Positions 13,002 to 25,642 of a DNA stretch of 64,000 bases are shown one piece after another. Origin of the DNA: Megalobrama amblycephala (taxonomy: Eukaryota; Chordata; Actinopteri; Cypriniformes; Xenocyprididae); the NCBI RefSeq assembly GCF_018812025.1, contig NC_063066.1:9555882-9619881 (forward strand), given 5' to 3'. The position numbers and the translations under genes are program-made. The notes under the pieces are model-generated. The model did not search any database. It was not told the DNA's origin and was given only the letters and a program-made list of their open reading frames with translations. Each line of letters opens with the position of its first letter. Within the stretch, counting starts at the first letter, position 1.

Positions 13002-14024
13002 AATAGGTTGTTTGCAATCACGTGGTTCTGGTGATGCGCGAAATACTGGTGGAGGGCAAGCAGTGAAAATTAGAATGGAAGAGATGGAGAAAAGTCCTTT
13101 CTGTGCTGATTTAGAAAGGTATAAACAGAAAATCACAACATATGTTGGACGTGATCTTTATGTTATGAAGAGGAGCGACTTTTCCACTAAATTGAAAGAC
13201 TTTCCTGCCATCGAGGAGGATGTGAAGCTGCCGTCACGTCGCGTTCAGTTCTAATCTGGGTTTGTTTATATCGCGCTGCCTTTCTGCTAGTGACGTTAAG
13301 GCAGTATTTTGATTTTCTGTCGCGATTGTGAAAAATGTCGCCATTGTAGGTCATTTATGCTGAATCGAGAATTGCAACAGGAGCTCACGTCATCGTTCAG
13401 GGGAAAAACTGGATGGTGTAATACAATTGTGTAACCCACTCCCTATCACTCAATAAAATAATCACATAGCTGAGTGTTTTTGAAAGTGTTGTCTTTGTTG
13501 TTGAATCAACTAATGTCAGCTTGTTAAACATTTATTTATTTGGACATTTTCTACTATGATGGCTGAAGCAGCAGCGCGTGACACTGTTCTCATGGTAACC
13601 AGATCAACATTGTTAACGGAATACTACAAAACTGAAGTGAAAACATCAAATTATCATTCAATGGGATAAAATAGCTTCTCTTCCCTGCAAATGATACCAT
13701 GAAGAATGTGGACATTTAACCAAGTCAAAAACAAATAAGGTAAGCAGGTATCCATATTCAATTCAGTATCAGCAGATGCAAAACGCTATTAAAGGCGACA
13801 ACTTTTAAAGGTAAAAAAACTATATAAGTTATAAAAAACGGTATAAGTTATGTAAACGATATAAACACCTTCTGGGTTCTCGATTTTATCGATTTGAGCA
13901 ACCACAAATGACGCAAAATATATGAATTTTGAGTTTTTGATAGGATTCCTATATAGAAAAATCAATCCCTGCCCTCCAGACTCATTTGCGCTGCTGCTGT
14001 GACGTCATGTGCAAACAACCTATT
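13002..14024. mobile_element. 1.0-kb element with 15-bp perfect terminal repeats
   Basis: The left end AATAGGTTGTTTGCA and the right end TGCAAACAACCTATT are perfect inverses, and similarity continues imperfectly inward (ACGTG against CATGACG). The interior carries a short captured-gene-like frame, listed separately. No transposase is present, so the element would need help in trans. Confidence 0.85.
13075..13254 (+). pseudogene. Captured fragment resembling a SWIM-finger/YqaJ-type transposon gene
   Basis: The 59-residue frame holds EEMEKSPFCADLERYKQKI, then GRDLYVMKRSDFSTKLKDFP and AIEED. From memory, this matches the N-terminal region of a large family of uncharacterised fish proteins that carry a SWIM zinc finger and a YqaJ-like nuclease (pattern: D-ERYKEKI...DPYVM..SDFS......P.....DIVNYL). 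Here it stops soon after the AIEED stretch, before the conserved DIVNYL part, so it can only be a stub. It lies inside the 13002-14024 element, which suggests transduction by the transposon. Family similarity needs a search. Confidence 0.45.
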
Positions 14025-14263
14025 GTTTTAGTAAAGATTTATGGAGATAAATAATGCTGTTTATGAATTTATATTGCTATGTTTGTATAAATGTAAATTA
14101 TTAAATAGTCTGGAAAAAAAAAATTGTGTGGAAAATATGTATTTGAAATATTTTATTTTAATTGTCTACTTTACTAATCTACTCGACAGCAAATGGGTGA
14201 TGCAAATTTCCGAGCAAACAATAAATATCAAGATAAAGTATATTAAACTGCGCCAAATGTCTA

Positions 14264-14295
<32 letters not shown>

Positions 14296-14314
14296 ACAAA
14301 ACAAAAACGGAAAT

Positions 14315-14629
14315 GCACTACCATTCAAAAGTTTGTTTACTACATTAAAAAAAAAAAAAAAAAGAATTCTCTTATGCTCAAAAAGGCTGCATATATTCGA
14401 TCAAAAAACAGTAATATTGTTCAGTAATATTGAATTAATGTTTAAAAAACGTTTTGTGTGCTGCTTAATATTTTTGTGATGCATTTTTTTCAGGATTCTC
14501 TGATGAACAGCATTAATTTGAAGTAGAAATCTTTTGCAACATCATAAATGACTTTACTGCATCCTTGTTGAATACAAGTATCAATTTTTTTCAAGTCATA
14601 CTGACCCCAAACATTTGAACGGTAGTGTA
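14315..14629 (+). mobile_element. Short complete copy of the 'CACTACCATTCAAAAGTTTG' element
   Basis: The ends CACTACCATTCAAAAGTTTG and CAAACATTTGAACGGTAGTG are inverted repeats. The 315-bp copy lacks the central portion seen in longer family members and keeps the TTTTTTTCAGGATTCTCTGATGAA and GCATCCTTGTTGAAT blocks. It sits among A-rich runs (14262-14306 and 14348-14363). Confidence 0.88.
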
Positions 14630-15849
14630 GCTATAACTAAAGTCAAAAATCTAAAAAAAAAAAAAAAAACAGAGGAAGAGAAGCAGGCGTGAACCCTTCC
14701 AGCAGCACAAGAGCAGCTTCAAACCTCTCATACATCACTCACTATACTCTTCATTGATTGGGGATTTCCCAACATCACTGGTGTGTGATTGGCTAGCTCC
14801 ATAGCAGCTAACACGGAGTCAATGAGGGAGATCAAAGAGCCCAGAAGCAGCACACATACACATTACAAATACAGAGAGACTTCAGAATTACAGCATACTA
14901 AATCATTAAAATACTTTATAATACTGTTTAGAACGCTGTAATGCCACACACTCAGTATCCACTTATGCCAGCTGAATGCTCTCCACCACTGTAAGCGCTG
15001 GATTACTGTATACTCAATAAGATCAGCACATTCTGCTTTCATTAAAATTTTTACAAAACTAAAGAGTAGATCCAATATTGGACAATTACATACGATTCAC
15101 AATCAAGAGGATGCAATTGCAGGAAAAGCTTTTAAAATGGAAATGAAAACAGGGAGTAAATGAAGATGAATGTTCAAATCCCTATGTGTATTAACGCTCT
15201 CCAGAACTAACAGCTATACAGTTGGAATAAAATATTAACACCTACAGAACCTTGCTGTGCTGTCACTCAGAAAAACTGTTAAATATAGCCTCCGTCCTTC
15301 TGCCGTCAACCAGGATGCCACACGGAAACACGACGTTACTGTTGTGGAGAACAGAGCTTTAATTTAATGAGCACTCTGGCACATATGTTTTAATTACAGA
15401 CGCTGAGGCATACATCATTAAAGTCACTGAGCGGGAACAGAGAACAGCCGTGAGTTAGAGTGTGCTTGTGTTTGGGATGTGCAGTAGCTCTTTGCGTGTG
15501 TGTCTGTGTTTAGATCCCGTTGCTTCCCTATCGTTCCCAAAGGCTCCTGCTGGATATGTTAGGGCTGCATCACACCAAACGTTATGATCAGATTACATGC
15601 TTTTGTCAGACTTCATGCGAGAGTCTCTTGTCTGCTGCCTTGTTTGTCTATCTCCTGCCTGCTGTGAGCGAGACCAGCACAAAGATTCCTGAAAACAGCA
15701 TTACACAGGACAGATTAGATGGCAACAGGTATGTAGTGAGGATGAGCGAGCTGAAAACACTGCTCCTGGACTAGGTTGAATAGGTTTCTAGATTGACTAG
15801 TTGGTGGGTTGCTTAAATGATTAGTCAACTAATTGGTCTCAGGGAAGAC

Positions 15850-16853
15850 ATAATTAGTAGGGCTGGGAAAAAATATAGATTTCTCGATTTTAATCGATTC
15901 TCATTTTTACGAAGCGATAGATTCTTAAATCCTAAGAATCGATTAGTCTAGTCTGTTTTCAGTTGATGAATGAACAGAACATGTAGCGCGCCTCCCATCC
16001 AATAAATCGCAATAATCTTTGTGCTTTGTTACTTTTGATATGAAGCAAAGTCTTTCAAATGACGTCCATTTTATTATGAGATTCAAAAAATGCGGCGTGA
16101 CGTGACGGATCGCTTTAGCGCCTCAGTTAAAGAGAAGCGGCAGCATGGAGCGCATGTGAACATCCTCTCCTCCGCTTTATTACCAGTTACAGTGCGAAAT
16201 AAACATGACTAAACATCTGAAGGTATGTTAAAATATACAGTACAACTTAACGAAATCCGTATCATGTCTCGTGTAATACCTCAATCAGTGTTTCAACCTC
16301 AGAAAGACGTCAATAAAACAGCTTGTAAACAATGTCACGTAACGTCACATTTACCTCAGAAAAACATATTCAGTGACCATAAACAACATTCTGATAAATA
16401 TAGCTATGCACCATTACATATTCATTATAATTTTTAATGTTCTTCAATATTTAATGCATGTTTGAATAAATCAGTTATGACAGCTGAGATTTAAATGTTG
16501 TTGTTTTTTTTTAAAAAAAAACGAACTGGAGTACAAATATGATTATGTAATTCTAAACTTCATTTATAATAAAAACATCATTGAGTGTAATTTAAGTGTT
16601 TGTATATAAATACGTTAATTTAACCTTCAATATTATTATTATAGTAGTACCAACTGACTTACATGTGTAGTTTACAGCATTAGTTGAGAGATTTTTTCCT
16701 CTAGAAAATTTGCCATGTACTGTAACTGAAATACTACATCCAAAATAATCAATATCGAATCGAAATCATAAGCGAATCAAATCGAAAGCATGTGATTAGT
16801 AATCGAATCGAATTGTTAAAATCGAATTGTCAATACCCAGCACTAATAATTAG
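15850..16853. mobile_element. Intact hAT-like element (988 bp) with 8-bp target duplication
   Basis: The element occupies 15858-16845, begins TAGGGCTGGG and ends CCCAGCACTA, and is flanked on both sides by ATAATTAG (15850-15857 and 16846-16853). An 8-bp duplication and TAGGGCTGGG-type ends point to the hAT superfamily. The inner flanks are rich in AATCGAT/ATCGAATC motifs in inverted order. A short frame at 16225-16437 is not recognisable as a transposase, so the element is non-autonomous. Confidence 0.9.
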
Positions 16854-17814
16854 TAAGTTTGAGGTTCATCTGATGTGTTTCTTAAGTGGTGTTTACATAA
16901 CACACATTTGAAAAAAGCTAGACAGATGTAGTGCAGCAACATCTTTAACCAAATTTTATGGTTAAAGACTGGATTATTTTTAACATGACATATACAAAAT
17001 TTTTTACATCAGTAATACATCATCCAACAACCATGTAGCGTCTGGAGCGATCAAACACAAAAAGTTGTAAAAGTCAATCTTCACAACATGCAAACTCCAT
17101 AAAGTCTGCCGTCATTTTTGTCATCATTTTCTTCATTCAACGCAGAAGATATTGATTACAACTTCAGCACCATCGGACCGAACCATCAAGGATTTCTCCT
17201 GAACCTGCAGATCCTGACGCTCCTCAACAGTTAAGGCATTTGCAAGTATCGTTTGAACACTAAACAGTGATTTAGTATTAAGATTGTGAACACCTTTGTT
17301 AACAAAGATGCTTTATAGTATTGAAACTGATGGTTCTTCCAGTTCGTTAAATGACTCTTTTCATAGCTTCATTGCCTTGTTATTGCTACAGTTCAAATTC
17401 ATGTCCACTCTCTCAATTCCGATGTATGCGTGAATTGTATGTCTGTGTGTGTTTAGTCTAGCTATGTGTTCGTGATTTAGTTAAGTAAAACTTGTGTGCA
17501 CAGTTGACTCTGATCTGCTTATAAAACCAATGTCCCTGATAACGATTAAGATCACAGCTACGAGCTAAGAAAGCAATATTTTTCTGTAAGCTGATAGACG
17601 ATCAATACTGAGTGTTCGCTGGCCGAACAGATTAATTGATTGTAATATTAATTCAGCTACATCGAGTTTATTCAATTAACTGATTCAAATATTTATAATT
17701 AATTATAATGAGTTATGATTAATTATTCATATTTTCCCTTTTGAGCTAATTTGCTACAACCAATTAGTCAATATTAGTGAGGTTCACAGGCCTAATTTTT
17801 TAAAATATTATTAT

Positions 17815-18190
17815 TTTTACGTGTTACTTTGAATCAAATTAATTAAATTGATCATAAGTGACAGTAAAGACATTTATAATGTTACAAAAGATTTATATTT
17901 CAAATAAATGCTGCTAATTTGAATTTTCTATTCATAAAAGAATCCTGAAAATTTTACCACAGTGATGGTTTTGACAAAAAAAAATTAAGCAGCAACACTG
18001 TTTTCAATATTGATTATAACAAGAAATGTTTCTTAAGCAGCAAATCAGCATATTAGATTGATTTCTGAAGGATCATGTGACACTGAACACTGGAGTAATG
18101 ATGCTGAAAATTCAGCTTTGCCATCACAGGAGTAAATTACATTTTAAAATATATTCAAAAGGAAAATTGTAGTAATATTTCACAATATTA
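17815..18190 (-). repeat. 'CACTACCATTCAAAAGTTTG' family fragment
   Basis: The body reads in the reverse orientation: GTGACAGTAAAGACATTTAT, AGCAGCAAATCAGCATATTA, GAAGGATCATGTGACACTGA, GAAAATTCAGCTTTGCCATC. Neither terminus is intact. It abuts another repeat at about 18196. Confidence 0.85.
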
Positions 18191-18195
18191 TTGTT

Positions 18196-18545
18196 TGTAC
18201 AGTATAAAAACCATTACGTCTATGGAATGTCCCCACAATTCTCGAAAACAAACGTGTGTGTGAGTGCGCGGGTGTGTGCAATTCAGGTAAACCCTACGTT
18301 ATGAGAAAAAAAATTTACCCACAACGATAGCAATATATGAAATCCTTGCTACTGTGAGGACATTTTTTGGTCCGCATGAGGAGAACAGTTTATAAAAGTG
18401 ATGTATTTTGAAAATGTAATAATGCAGAAAGTTTTCTGTGATTGGTAGGTTTAGGGTCAGATGATAGAATATACAGTTTGTACAATATAAAAATCATTAT
18501 GTCCATGGAAAGTCCCCATAAAACATGGAAACCCAATGCATGTGT
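18196..18545. repeat. TG-associated repeat with 'ATTACG-CTATGGAATGTCCCC' block
   Basis: The block TACAGTATAAAAACCATTACGTCTATGGAATGTCCC followed by (TG)n occurs here, again in diverged form at 18470-18540, and at 22268-22345. The flanking ATTGGTAGGTTTAGGGTCAG part is also shared. This is a repeat family linked to TG microsatellites; its class is unknown to me. Confidence 0.6.
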
Positions 18546-19949
18546 GTGTAAAATATAGATAAATCAGTCAAACTTTGTTAAGTTGGTCATTTGAAGTCAA
18601 TTAGTTGATCCATTCCTATCCTGGCCCAGGCCAGGTTTCTCAGGCAACGTCTGCTTCCTGCGTTCTGATAAGTTTCCACAATGATCCTTTACTGTCCCAT
18701 CATTACACTGTTATTCATAATATGGAGGATTTTTGTCAGCCTCAAAATTGAGGTTCAGTGAAAGTGTTGTTGTTAAGACTGTGTATTCGTTTGCGCCCAC
18801 TCTCTCCTGTCAGACAACACGAGCTCCAGTAAAGCCAACCACATAGTGAAATTCTGACATTTGTCTTGCAGCAGAAGTTTGCCAGGTAGGTAGTTGCATT
18901 ATTCATGCTTCATGCAGTCAATGAATGTTGGGGTGTAGGCTGCCTGTTCAGCATATTTTCACGAGTTTCTAAATGTTTCGATATTAGTCATCTTTGTAAT
19001 GAAGGGCATATTACTCAATTCATGCACTGGGAAAACTCATCCATTCTATTTCAGAGAAAGGTGGAGAAGAACCTCTCCGCAAGGGACTAAAACATCTTCT
19101 GGGCAAACAACTATGTATCAATAATGGTAATTATTCACTATTACTGCAACAGTCAAAAAACAAATAATCTTGAAAAGTAAACACACTGATGATTCATAGT
19201 ATTTTCAATGTTCTTTGGAGCAATTACAAACAGTCCCCCATATGGACATATTGTATTTTGCTAATTACAGATGATTTTCACATGGAGGATATTATGAAAG
19301 CACTGAGGCTCATCTATCTTTTGCTGAAACTTAACAAAATGATTGGGACTGGTGTACATTCACACAACCCACATACTGCCTTGTCTGCATCACCATAGTA
19401 ACCAAGACGAATGCCAGAGTGCCGACATTTCGTCTGGTACAGGAAGGCGTGAGGTCAGGATTGTGAGGGGGTGAGGGGGGCAAAGGGTGGCCCAACCACA
19501 GCCAGTAAACAAACATCTCTAAGCCATCTACTCTGTAATCACGCCACTTAGCATGTGGGGCTGCGCATAATCTAAACTACGAGTGTGGAGCTGAGGTTAT
19601 GAAAACATCTTGAGATATTTGTCACAGCTGTAACTTAACTCATTTTCTGACAGCATGCCATATGGAGAGAGGGTGTGAGACTAGCGCACAATGGAGGCAT
19701 CATCTGTTTATATGGAGAAATCTGTGAATACTGTGCTGTGCTCTTGGGAGTGTCAGTTTTTTCAGCACAGTAAGGGGGAGCGAGGAGAAAGAACACATCT
19801 TAAAGGCTATGTGACCATTTGATCTTGGATCACATGGAGGTCTGTGACATTATGGAGGTCACATTACCCGGAGTATCTGATATCATGATTTGGCAGTAGA
19901 TGAGTGGTGTGTGTGTGGTAGTGGATTGAGTGTTAATGACTAGAGCTCA

Positions 19950-20189
<240 letters not shown>

Positions 20190-20229
20190 TTATGCCTAGA
20201 ACAGCTAATTAATTAGCCTAGTTAGTTAA

Positions 20230-20515
20230 AATGATCTCATAGTTCACTCAACCTCAAGCCATCCAAGATGTACATAACTTTCTTCTTTCAGCAAACACAA
20301 TTGGAGCTATATGGATGGATGGATGTGCTTTTTTTGAGCTTCAGAATCGCAGTTTCTATTCACTCTCATTATAAAGCTTGGAAGAGCCAGGAAATTTTTC
20401 AATGTAACTCCAATGTGTTTCACTGAAAGGAGAATGTCATATACACCTAAGAATGGTTTGAGGGTGAATAAATAATGGGACAATTTTCATTTCTGGGTGA
20501 ACTAACCCTTTAATT
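20230..20515. mobile_element. TTAA-type MITE copy
   Basis: The right end TTTCTGGGTGAACTAACCCTTTAA and the inverted CTCAAGCCATCC/GGTTTGAGGGTG arms mark a member of the 'AGTTCACCC' family. The left terminus is decayed (ATAGTTCACTCAACC). It contains the CTTTCTTCTTTCAGCAAACACAATTGGAG block also found at 7460. Confidence 0.75.
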
Positions 20516-21981
20516 AGGATATCACCATCATGTTTTTGTATAGTAAACTATAACATTGTTTTTAACAGTGTAATCTGGTGAGTCGCAAGATCGTTTTGAG
20601 TGCATTGCAGAATTTATAGTCAAAAAATACAATAAAAACAAAAAAACGTAATTCTAAATGTTTGACTTTTATTTTAAAAGACGTGCATGAAAGCTGCTGA
20701 GTCTTCGATCAGACTTCTATCAGACTTATAAAATAAAAAGTATCTCAACTGAGAAAAATGAACTTTACTGTCCTCTCAGATGTTATAGTGTGCTTGCGGC
20801 ATGCACTTTTCAATTGCGTGCGCAAATGTTTCCCATGGCCAAACCAGTTGAGAACCACTGACCTATAATTTATATGTGATGTCAGGGAGAGTGAAAAAGT
20901 AAACCTGAAGCACAAAACTGCATAACTGAGATGGTCTGAGTTCATTTGAAGTGTTCACATGCATTGCAAAATTCTTGTATAGCCCCCAGAAATTGATAAA
21001 GTGCCACTCAGAGGTGGACATAACACAAAAATGCAAGTAGAATGAGTCTGAGAATGCAGATATGCATCATTATCATTATGTCAGCTATGCTGAGATTCTG
21101 TCCACTCACATATATTTCATCACCACAATCAGCAGACCACTAAACCTGCACAGCTAAACTAGAAACACCCTAAAAAACGCTTTAGTAACTCTATAGAAAA
21201 CTTTAGAAAAACCCTAGCAACTGGCCAGAACATCTTAGTAACTGCTTTGCAATGCTCTAGGAACCACCTAGAACCATCTGTCTGATGGTATTTGTCTATT
21301 TGTTTTGTCAGTAGAAAAGTTGTTTCAGATGCAAAAAAAAAAAAAAAAGTTATAAGGTATAGAAAAAAAGATTGATTATTTTAGAATATTGCATTGTTCT
21401 GATGCATGAAGGATGTTTTTAAAATATTACATTTAACATTAGAATATTTATTTAACATTACATTGTTTTTGTTAACTAAAACTATTAACAATCTACATCA
21501 TTAACTGAAAAGCTGGGGAAAAAAAAAAAATATTAGATGAAAAACTGCTGCCTCTAACATAGTTCCTCTTTTCCCCATTCACACACGCTCTCCCTCTCTC
21601 TCGGTCTGTCTGTTTCACACTCTTCCCTCTGGCTCTTTCACACATTCTCTCTCTGTTGAGCAGAGTTAGTGAGCTGTGTGGGGCTCTGTCTCCCTGATAC
21701 CACTGGCTGTGCCAACTCTCCTCACACCTTTGCCCCCCCCCGTCACCACGTAAGCCATAAAGCTGACAATCTCTCCCATCCACACAGCCTCTTTCTGCCA
21801 GTGGGAAGAGTGAAGCAGCCAGCCAGCCACCCTTGACACTGGGAGTATCTGAGGAACATAAGCTTGGGAAGAAAAAAGCACAAGCACAAGAAAAAATGTG
21901 TGAGCCATTTCGCTGGTTATGTAACCTAGCTTGATTAAAAAAACAAGAAGGAAACTAACTTCTTGTAAAGTAAAAACCTGC

Positions 21982-21982
<1 letters not shown>

Positions 21983-22053
<71 letters not shown>
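21983..22053. repeat. (TG)n microsatellite
   Basis: About 70 bp of nearly uninterrupted TG dinucleotides, within the TG-associated repeat that continues to 22345. Confidence 0.97.
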
Positions 22054-22055
<2 letters not shown>

Positions 22056-22410
22056 TTTGTGACATATCAGGACACAAATGTGTATAATGACATGGGTATG
22101 ACATAGGTATTACAAGAAGAGGTGACTTATGAGGACATAACCCCATGTCTCCATTTTTCAAAAGGCTTATAAATCATACAGAATGAATTTTTGTGAGAAA
22201 GTAAAGGCGTGCACAGTTTCCTGTGATGGGTAGGTTTAGGGGTAGGGGTAGTGTAGGGGGATAGAAAATACAGTTTGTACAGTACAAAAACCATTACGCC
22301 TATGGAATGTCCCTACAATTCAACGAACGTGTGTGTGTGTGTAATTAATGCACACTGATATAGGTTACCAGATTTATCCTGCTTTATATGGCGATCATAC
22401 AAGTTTACAT

Positions 22411-23637
22411 TTAAAGGGTTAGTTCACCCAAAAATGAAAATTATGTCATTAATGACTCCCCCTCATGTCGTTCCAAACCCGTAAGACCTCCGTTCATCTT
22501 CGGAACACAGTTTAAGACATTTTAGATTTAGTCCGAGAGCTTTCTGTCCATTCTGTCCATTTTCCCTCCATTGAAAATATATGTACGGTATACTGTCCAT
22601 GTCCAGAAAGGTAATAAAAACATCATCAAAGTAGTCCATGTGACATCAGTGGGTTAGTTAGAATTTGTTGAAGCATCGAAAATACATTTTGGTCCAAAAA
22701 TAACAAAAACTACGACATTATTCAGCATTGTCTTCTCTTCCGGAATCCTTTCCATTGAATTGATTCCATTGAACTGATTCCATTGAATCCTTTCATCTGT
22801 CGGCGTTGGTAATGCACTTTTACGTCGCTGTGGTTATTTTGGCGATTAGGACATCCGCTACATTTTGAAGCATCGAAAATACATTTTGGTCCAAAAATAA
22901 CAAAAACTACAACTTTATTCAGCATTGTATTCTCTTCCGGGTCTGTTGTCAATCCGCGTTCACGACTCCGCTTCTTCTTCTTCTTCTTTCCTGTTTTACG
23001 GCGGTTGGCATCCAGCTTATTGGTGCATTACCGCCCCCTTCTGCTCCGGAGTGTGGTTCACGACTCTGTAGTGACGCTGCTGATGTAAGACGCTGCTGAC
23101 GTGTTATCTGGTGTTATCTGAGGGAGACGCACGCTGTATTCAAGCTATTCTATATTGTTTGTATTTTGGTATTGCTACATTTTTTAAAATGGTGCATAAG
23201 TGTGCATGTCGCGGATGTCCTAATCGCCAAAAACAACCACGGCGACGTAAAGTGCGTTACCAACACCGACAGATGAAAGGATTCAATGGAATCAATTCAA
23301 TGGAATCAATTCAATGGAAAGGATTCCGGAAGAGAAGACAATGCTGAATAAAGTCGTAGTTTTTGTTATTTTTGGACCAAAATGTATTTTTGATGCTTCA
23401 ACAAATTCTAACTAACCCACTGATGTCACATGGACTACTTTGATGATGTTTTTATTACCTTTCTGGACATGGACAGTATACCGTACATACACTTTCAATG
23501 GAGGGACAGAAAGCTCTCGGACTAAATCTAAAATATCTTAAACTGTGTTCCGAAGATGAACGGAGGTCTTACGGGTTTAGAACGACATGAGGGTCGTTAA
23601 TGACATAATTTTCATTTTGGGTGAACTAACCCTTTAA
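22411..23637. mobile_element. 1.2-kb palindromic TTAA-flanked element
   Basis: TTAA lies at both edges (22411-22414 and 23634-23637). The ends TTAAAGGGTTAGTTCACCCA and TTTGGGTGAACTAACCCTTTAA are inverted, and the arms stay complementary for about 400 bp (for example CGTAAGACCTCCGTTCATCTTCGG against CCGAAGATGAACGGAGGTCTTACG). The left arm holds an extra direct repeat: GAAGCATCGAAAATACATTT occurs at about 22671 and again at 22868. The centre contains a different short insert (about 22972-23052; CTTCTTCTTC then ACGGCGGTTGGCATCC and GGTGCATTACCGCC) that I know as a repeat end in teleosts. Confidence 0.88.
23190..23347 (+). pseudogene. THAP-like N-terminal stub inside the palindrome
   Basis: The frame from the ATG at 23190 reads MVHKCACRGCPNRQKQ and then runs into basic and repetitive residues (RRRKVRYQHRQMKGFNGINS), stopping after 52 residues. 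The start has the spacing of a THAP domain (Met, then C-x4-C, then Asn), but the later Cys-His pair and the AVPTIF-type tail are absent. The left arm carries a diverged mirror copy (around 22780-22860, SKCSGCPNRQNN). It is likely a captured first exon; it cannot fold as a full THAP finger. Confidence 0.4.
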
Positions 23638-23807
23638 GTACAATATTTTGAGTTTTAGGAATATATATCATCTAACATAATATCCATCGTTCATCTCTTA
23701 AAGGGTTAGTTCACTAGTCATGTACTCACACTCATGCACATTTTTTCTTCTTAAGTTCAAGTCAAAATTTATTATGTATAAACAAAAAATATAATGCAAT
23801 TTATTTT

Positions 23808-24155
23808 TAAAGGGTTAGTTCATCTAAAAATACAAAATTTGAACCCATTAGACTATTGTTCAAAATGAAAATAAAGACATTTTTAACAAAACCTGATAGT
23901 TTTCTGCCCCTCCATTGAAAGTCTATTCGAAAAAGTTAGCATATAAAGAGAAAGTAAACCATATGAATCAAACGGTTTAATCCAGGTTTTCTAAAGAGAT
24001 ACAATAGCTTTATATTTTTAGCAGATTTAGAGCACATCAAATATGGTAAATTAAATATCAAACGTGCATGCTTGAAAATGAACGAAAGTCATTTGGAACT
24101 AAATAAAGGTGAGTAATTGATGACTCAATTTTGATTTTTGGGTGAAGTATCCTTT
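23808..24155. mobile_element. TTAA-type MITE copy
   Basis: It starts AAAGGGTTAGTTCATCTAAA and ends TTTTTGGGTGAAGTATCCTTT. The interior has the CTGATAGTTTTCTGCCCCTCCATTG block shared with 25960 and 42910. A fragment of the same terminus lies at 23699-23722. Confidence 0.75.
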
Positions 24156-24863
24156 CAAAAGGAAACAGTCCACCAAAGATTACATTTCTGTCAATATTTA
24201 CACACTCTCATCTAATTTAAAATCTGTATAATCTGGCTGAGTGAACAACTTTAACTCAGCCAACATTCCTGCTTGCTCATTCTCCAGAGAGAACATAAAC
24301 AGTAACCCCTTCTGCCTTTCATCATAAACATGAGAGCTCTTGATTAATATTTTTTATTTCCTGCAGAGCTCAATCGACGGCCATGTTGCTATTTTACACA
24401 ACAGTCTGGAGTGTTCTCCATCCCCTCTAATCCAACATCAAGGTCCTTCCTCTCCCCTCTGAACCTCTCTGACACCAGCCAGGTCCACCTGTAGAGATCA
24501 GCCCTTTGTGCTTTACAGCCACTGAGTTCATATTAAGACTTTTTAGATGCTAAATGCAGATTACTTAATGTGGTATTGATTATATTAATTCAATAGGAAG
24601 ATAATACATTTTAACACCTGTATCTTTTTTTTTGTTTTGTGGCATAGACACAAACACACACGGTTATGGCGGACCTCATTTCAGAGGGATTAGAGCTTGG
24701 CCGCTGGGGGTTGTGGAGAGGAGACTCAATTACTCACACCTAATAGAGCACCTGAGCACACAGATCTGGGAAGATCAAGAGGTCACAATAATCATCTCTG
24801 CAAAAAGGCCAAAATAACAACTATAAGAATTCAAATAAGTGTCTCTTTTACTGCACCAATCAC

Positions 24864-25360
24864 TAGCCCCTTTCACGCAGAGTGTTGATACCAGAAAATT
24901 GCTATAGAATTTCTAGAGTGCCTTCTGTGTGAACGCAAACACGTCCCGAGATCGATCCTGTGATGGAGACCTAGTAACATTGCTGGGATCAGTCCCGGAA
25001 AGGGCCCTGTGTGAACAAAAGGCAGGACCAATGCCGTAAGGGGTGTGTCGTAGTGATGCCGCTGAAGCTGAGATCGTTCACCAGCTTAGTGGAACTGTAC
25101 GCAAAGTGCTAGTTTATGATCGAATCAGAAAAAAAAAAAAATGCACAAGCGTGGTTTCTTAAGACGCTGCGGATACATTATTACACATCACACCCTGATG
25201 TCATGTTTCTTTACGGGATCTTTATGCGATGTGTGTGAATGCACGCACGGATTACAGAAAATCTCTGGCAGTGTGAATGCACCAAAATCAAACGATCCCG
25301 GGGCGAATCCCGTGACACATTATCAGTGTATTTTCCGAAATCTCTGTGTGAAAGGGTCTA
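24864..25360. mobile_element. 'TAGCCCCTTTCACGCAGAG' MITE
   Basis: The left end TAGCCCCTTTCACGCAGAG and the right end CTCTGTGTGAAAGGGTCTA are inverted repeats with few mismatches. The 497-bp interior includes ATCGATCCTGTGATGGAGAC and GGGATCAGTCCCGG. The ORF starting at 25141 lies wholly within the repeat. Confidence 0.78.
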
Positions 25361-25405
25361 CTGAGAACATGGATGAAAAACCTTCATGTTCACATATAAC
25401 ATTAT

Positions 25406-25641
25406 CCCCCAGTTTCACATACAAGACTTAAGCCTAGTGCCAGTCTAAAATGCATGTTTGAGCTGTTTTAACTGAAAGAAACTTGCACTGACATATCTTC
25501 AAATATGTTAGTTTCATTGTTTTGTCTCTAAATGCACACCAGTAATTTTTTTCCCCAAGACACATTAATAAAAGTTTCTTAAATTGTCTTAAAAAAGGTC
25601 TACTCTTGGCTTAATCTAAGCTCTTTTTGAGAAACCGGGCC
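25406..25641. mobile_element. 'CCCGGTTTC' MITE copy
   Basis: Diverged ends (CCCCAGTTTCACATACAAGACTTAAG on the left; CTTAATCTAAGC...GAGAAACCGGGCC on the right) flank ATGCATGTTTGAGCTGTTTTAACTGAAAG. This is the same family as the interrupted copy at 54431-55606. The next MITE starts within two bases of its right end. Confidence 0.75.
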
Positions 25642-25642
25642 A

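Noticed and set aside
14041..14427. 128-residue plus-strand frame, Lys-rich
   Set aside because: The Lys runs come from poly-A and AAAAC repeats, and the frame crosses the left end of a MITE at 14315.
21955..22161. Minus-strand frame with a (His-Thr)n run
   Set aside because: It is a translation of the (TG)n microsatellite.
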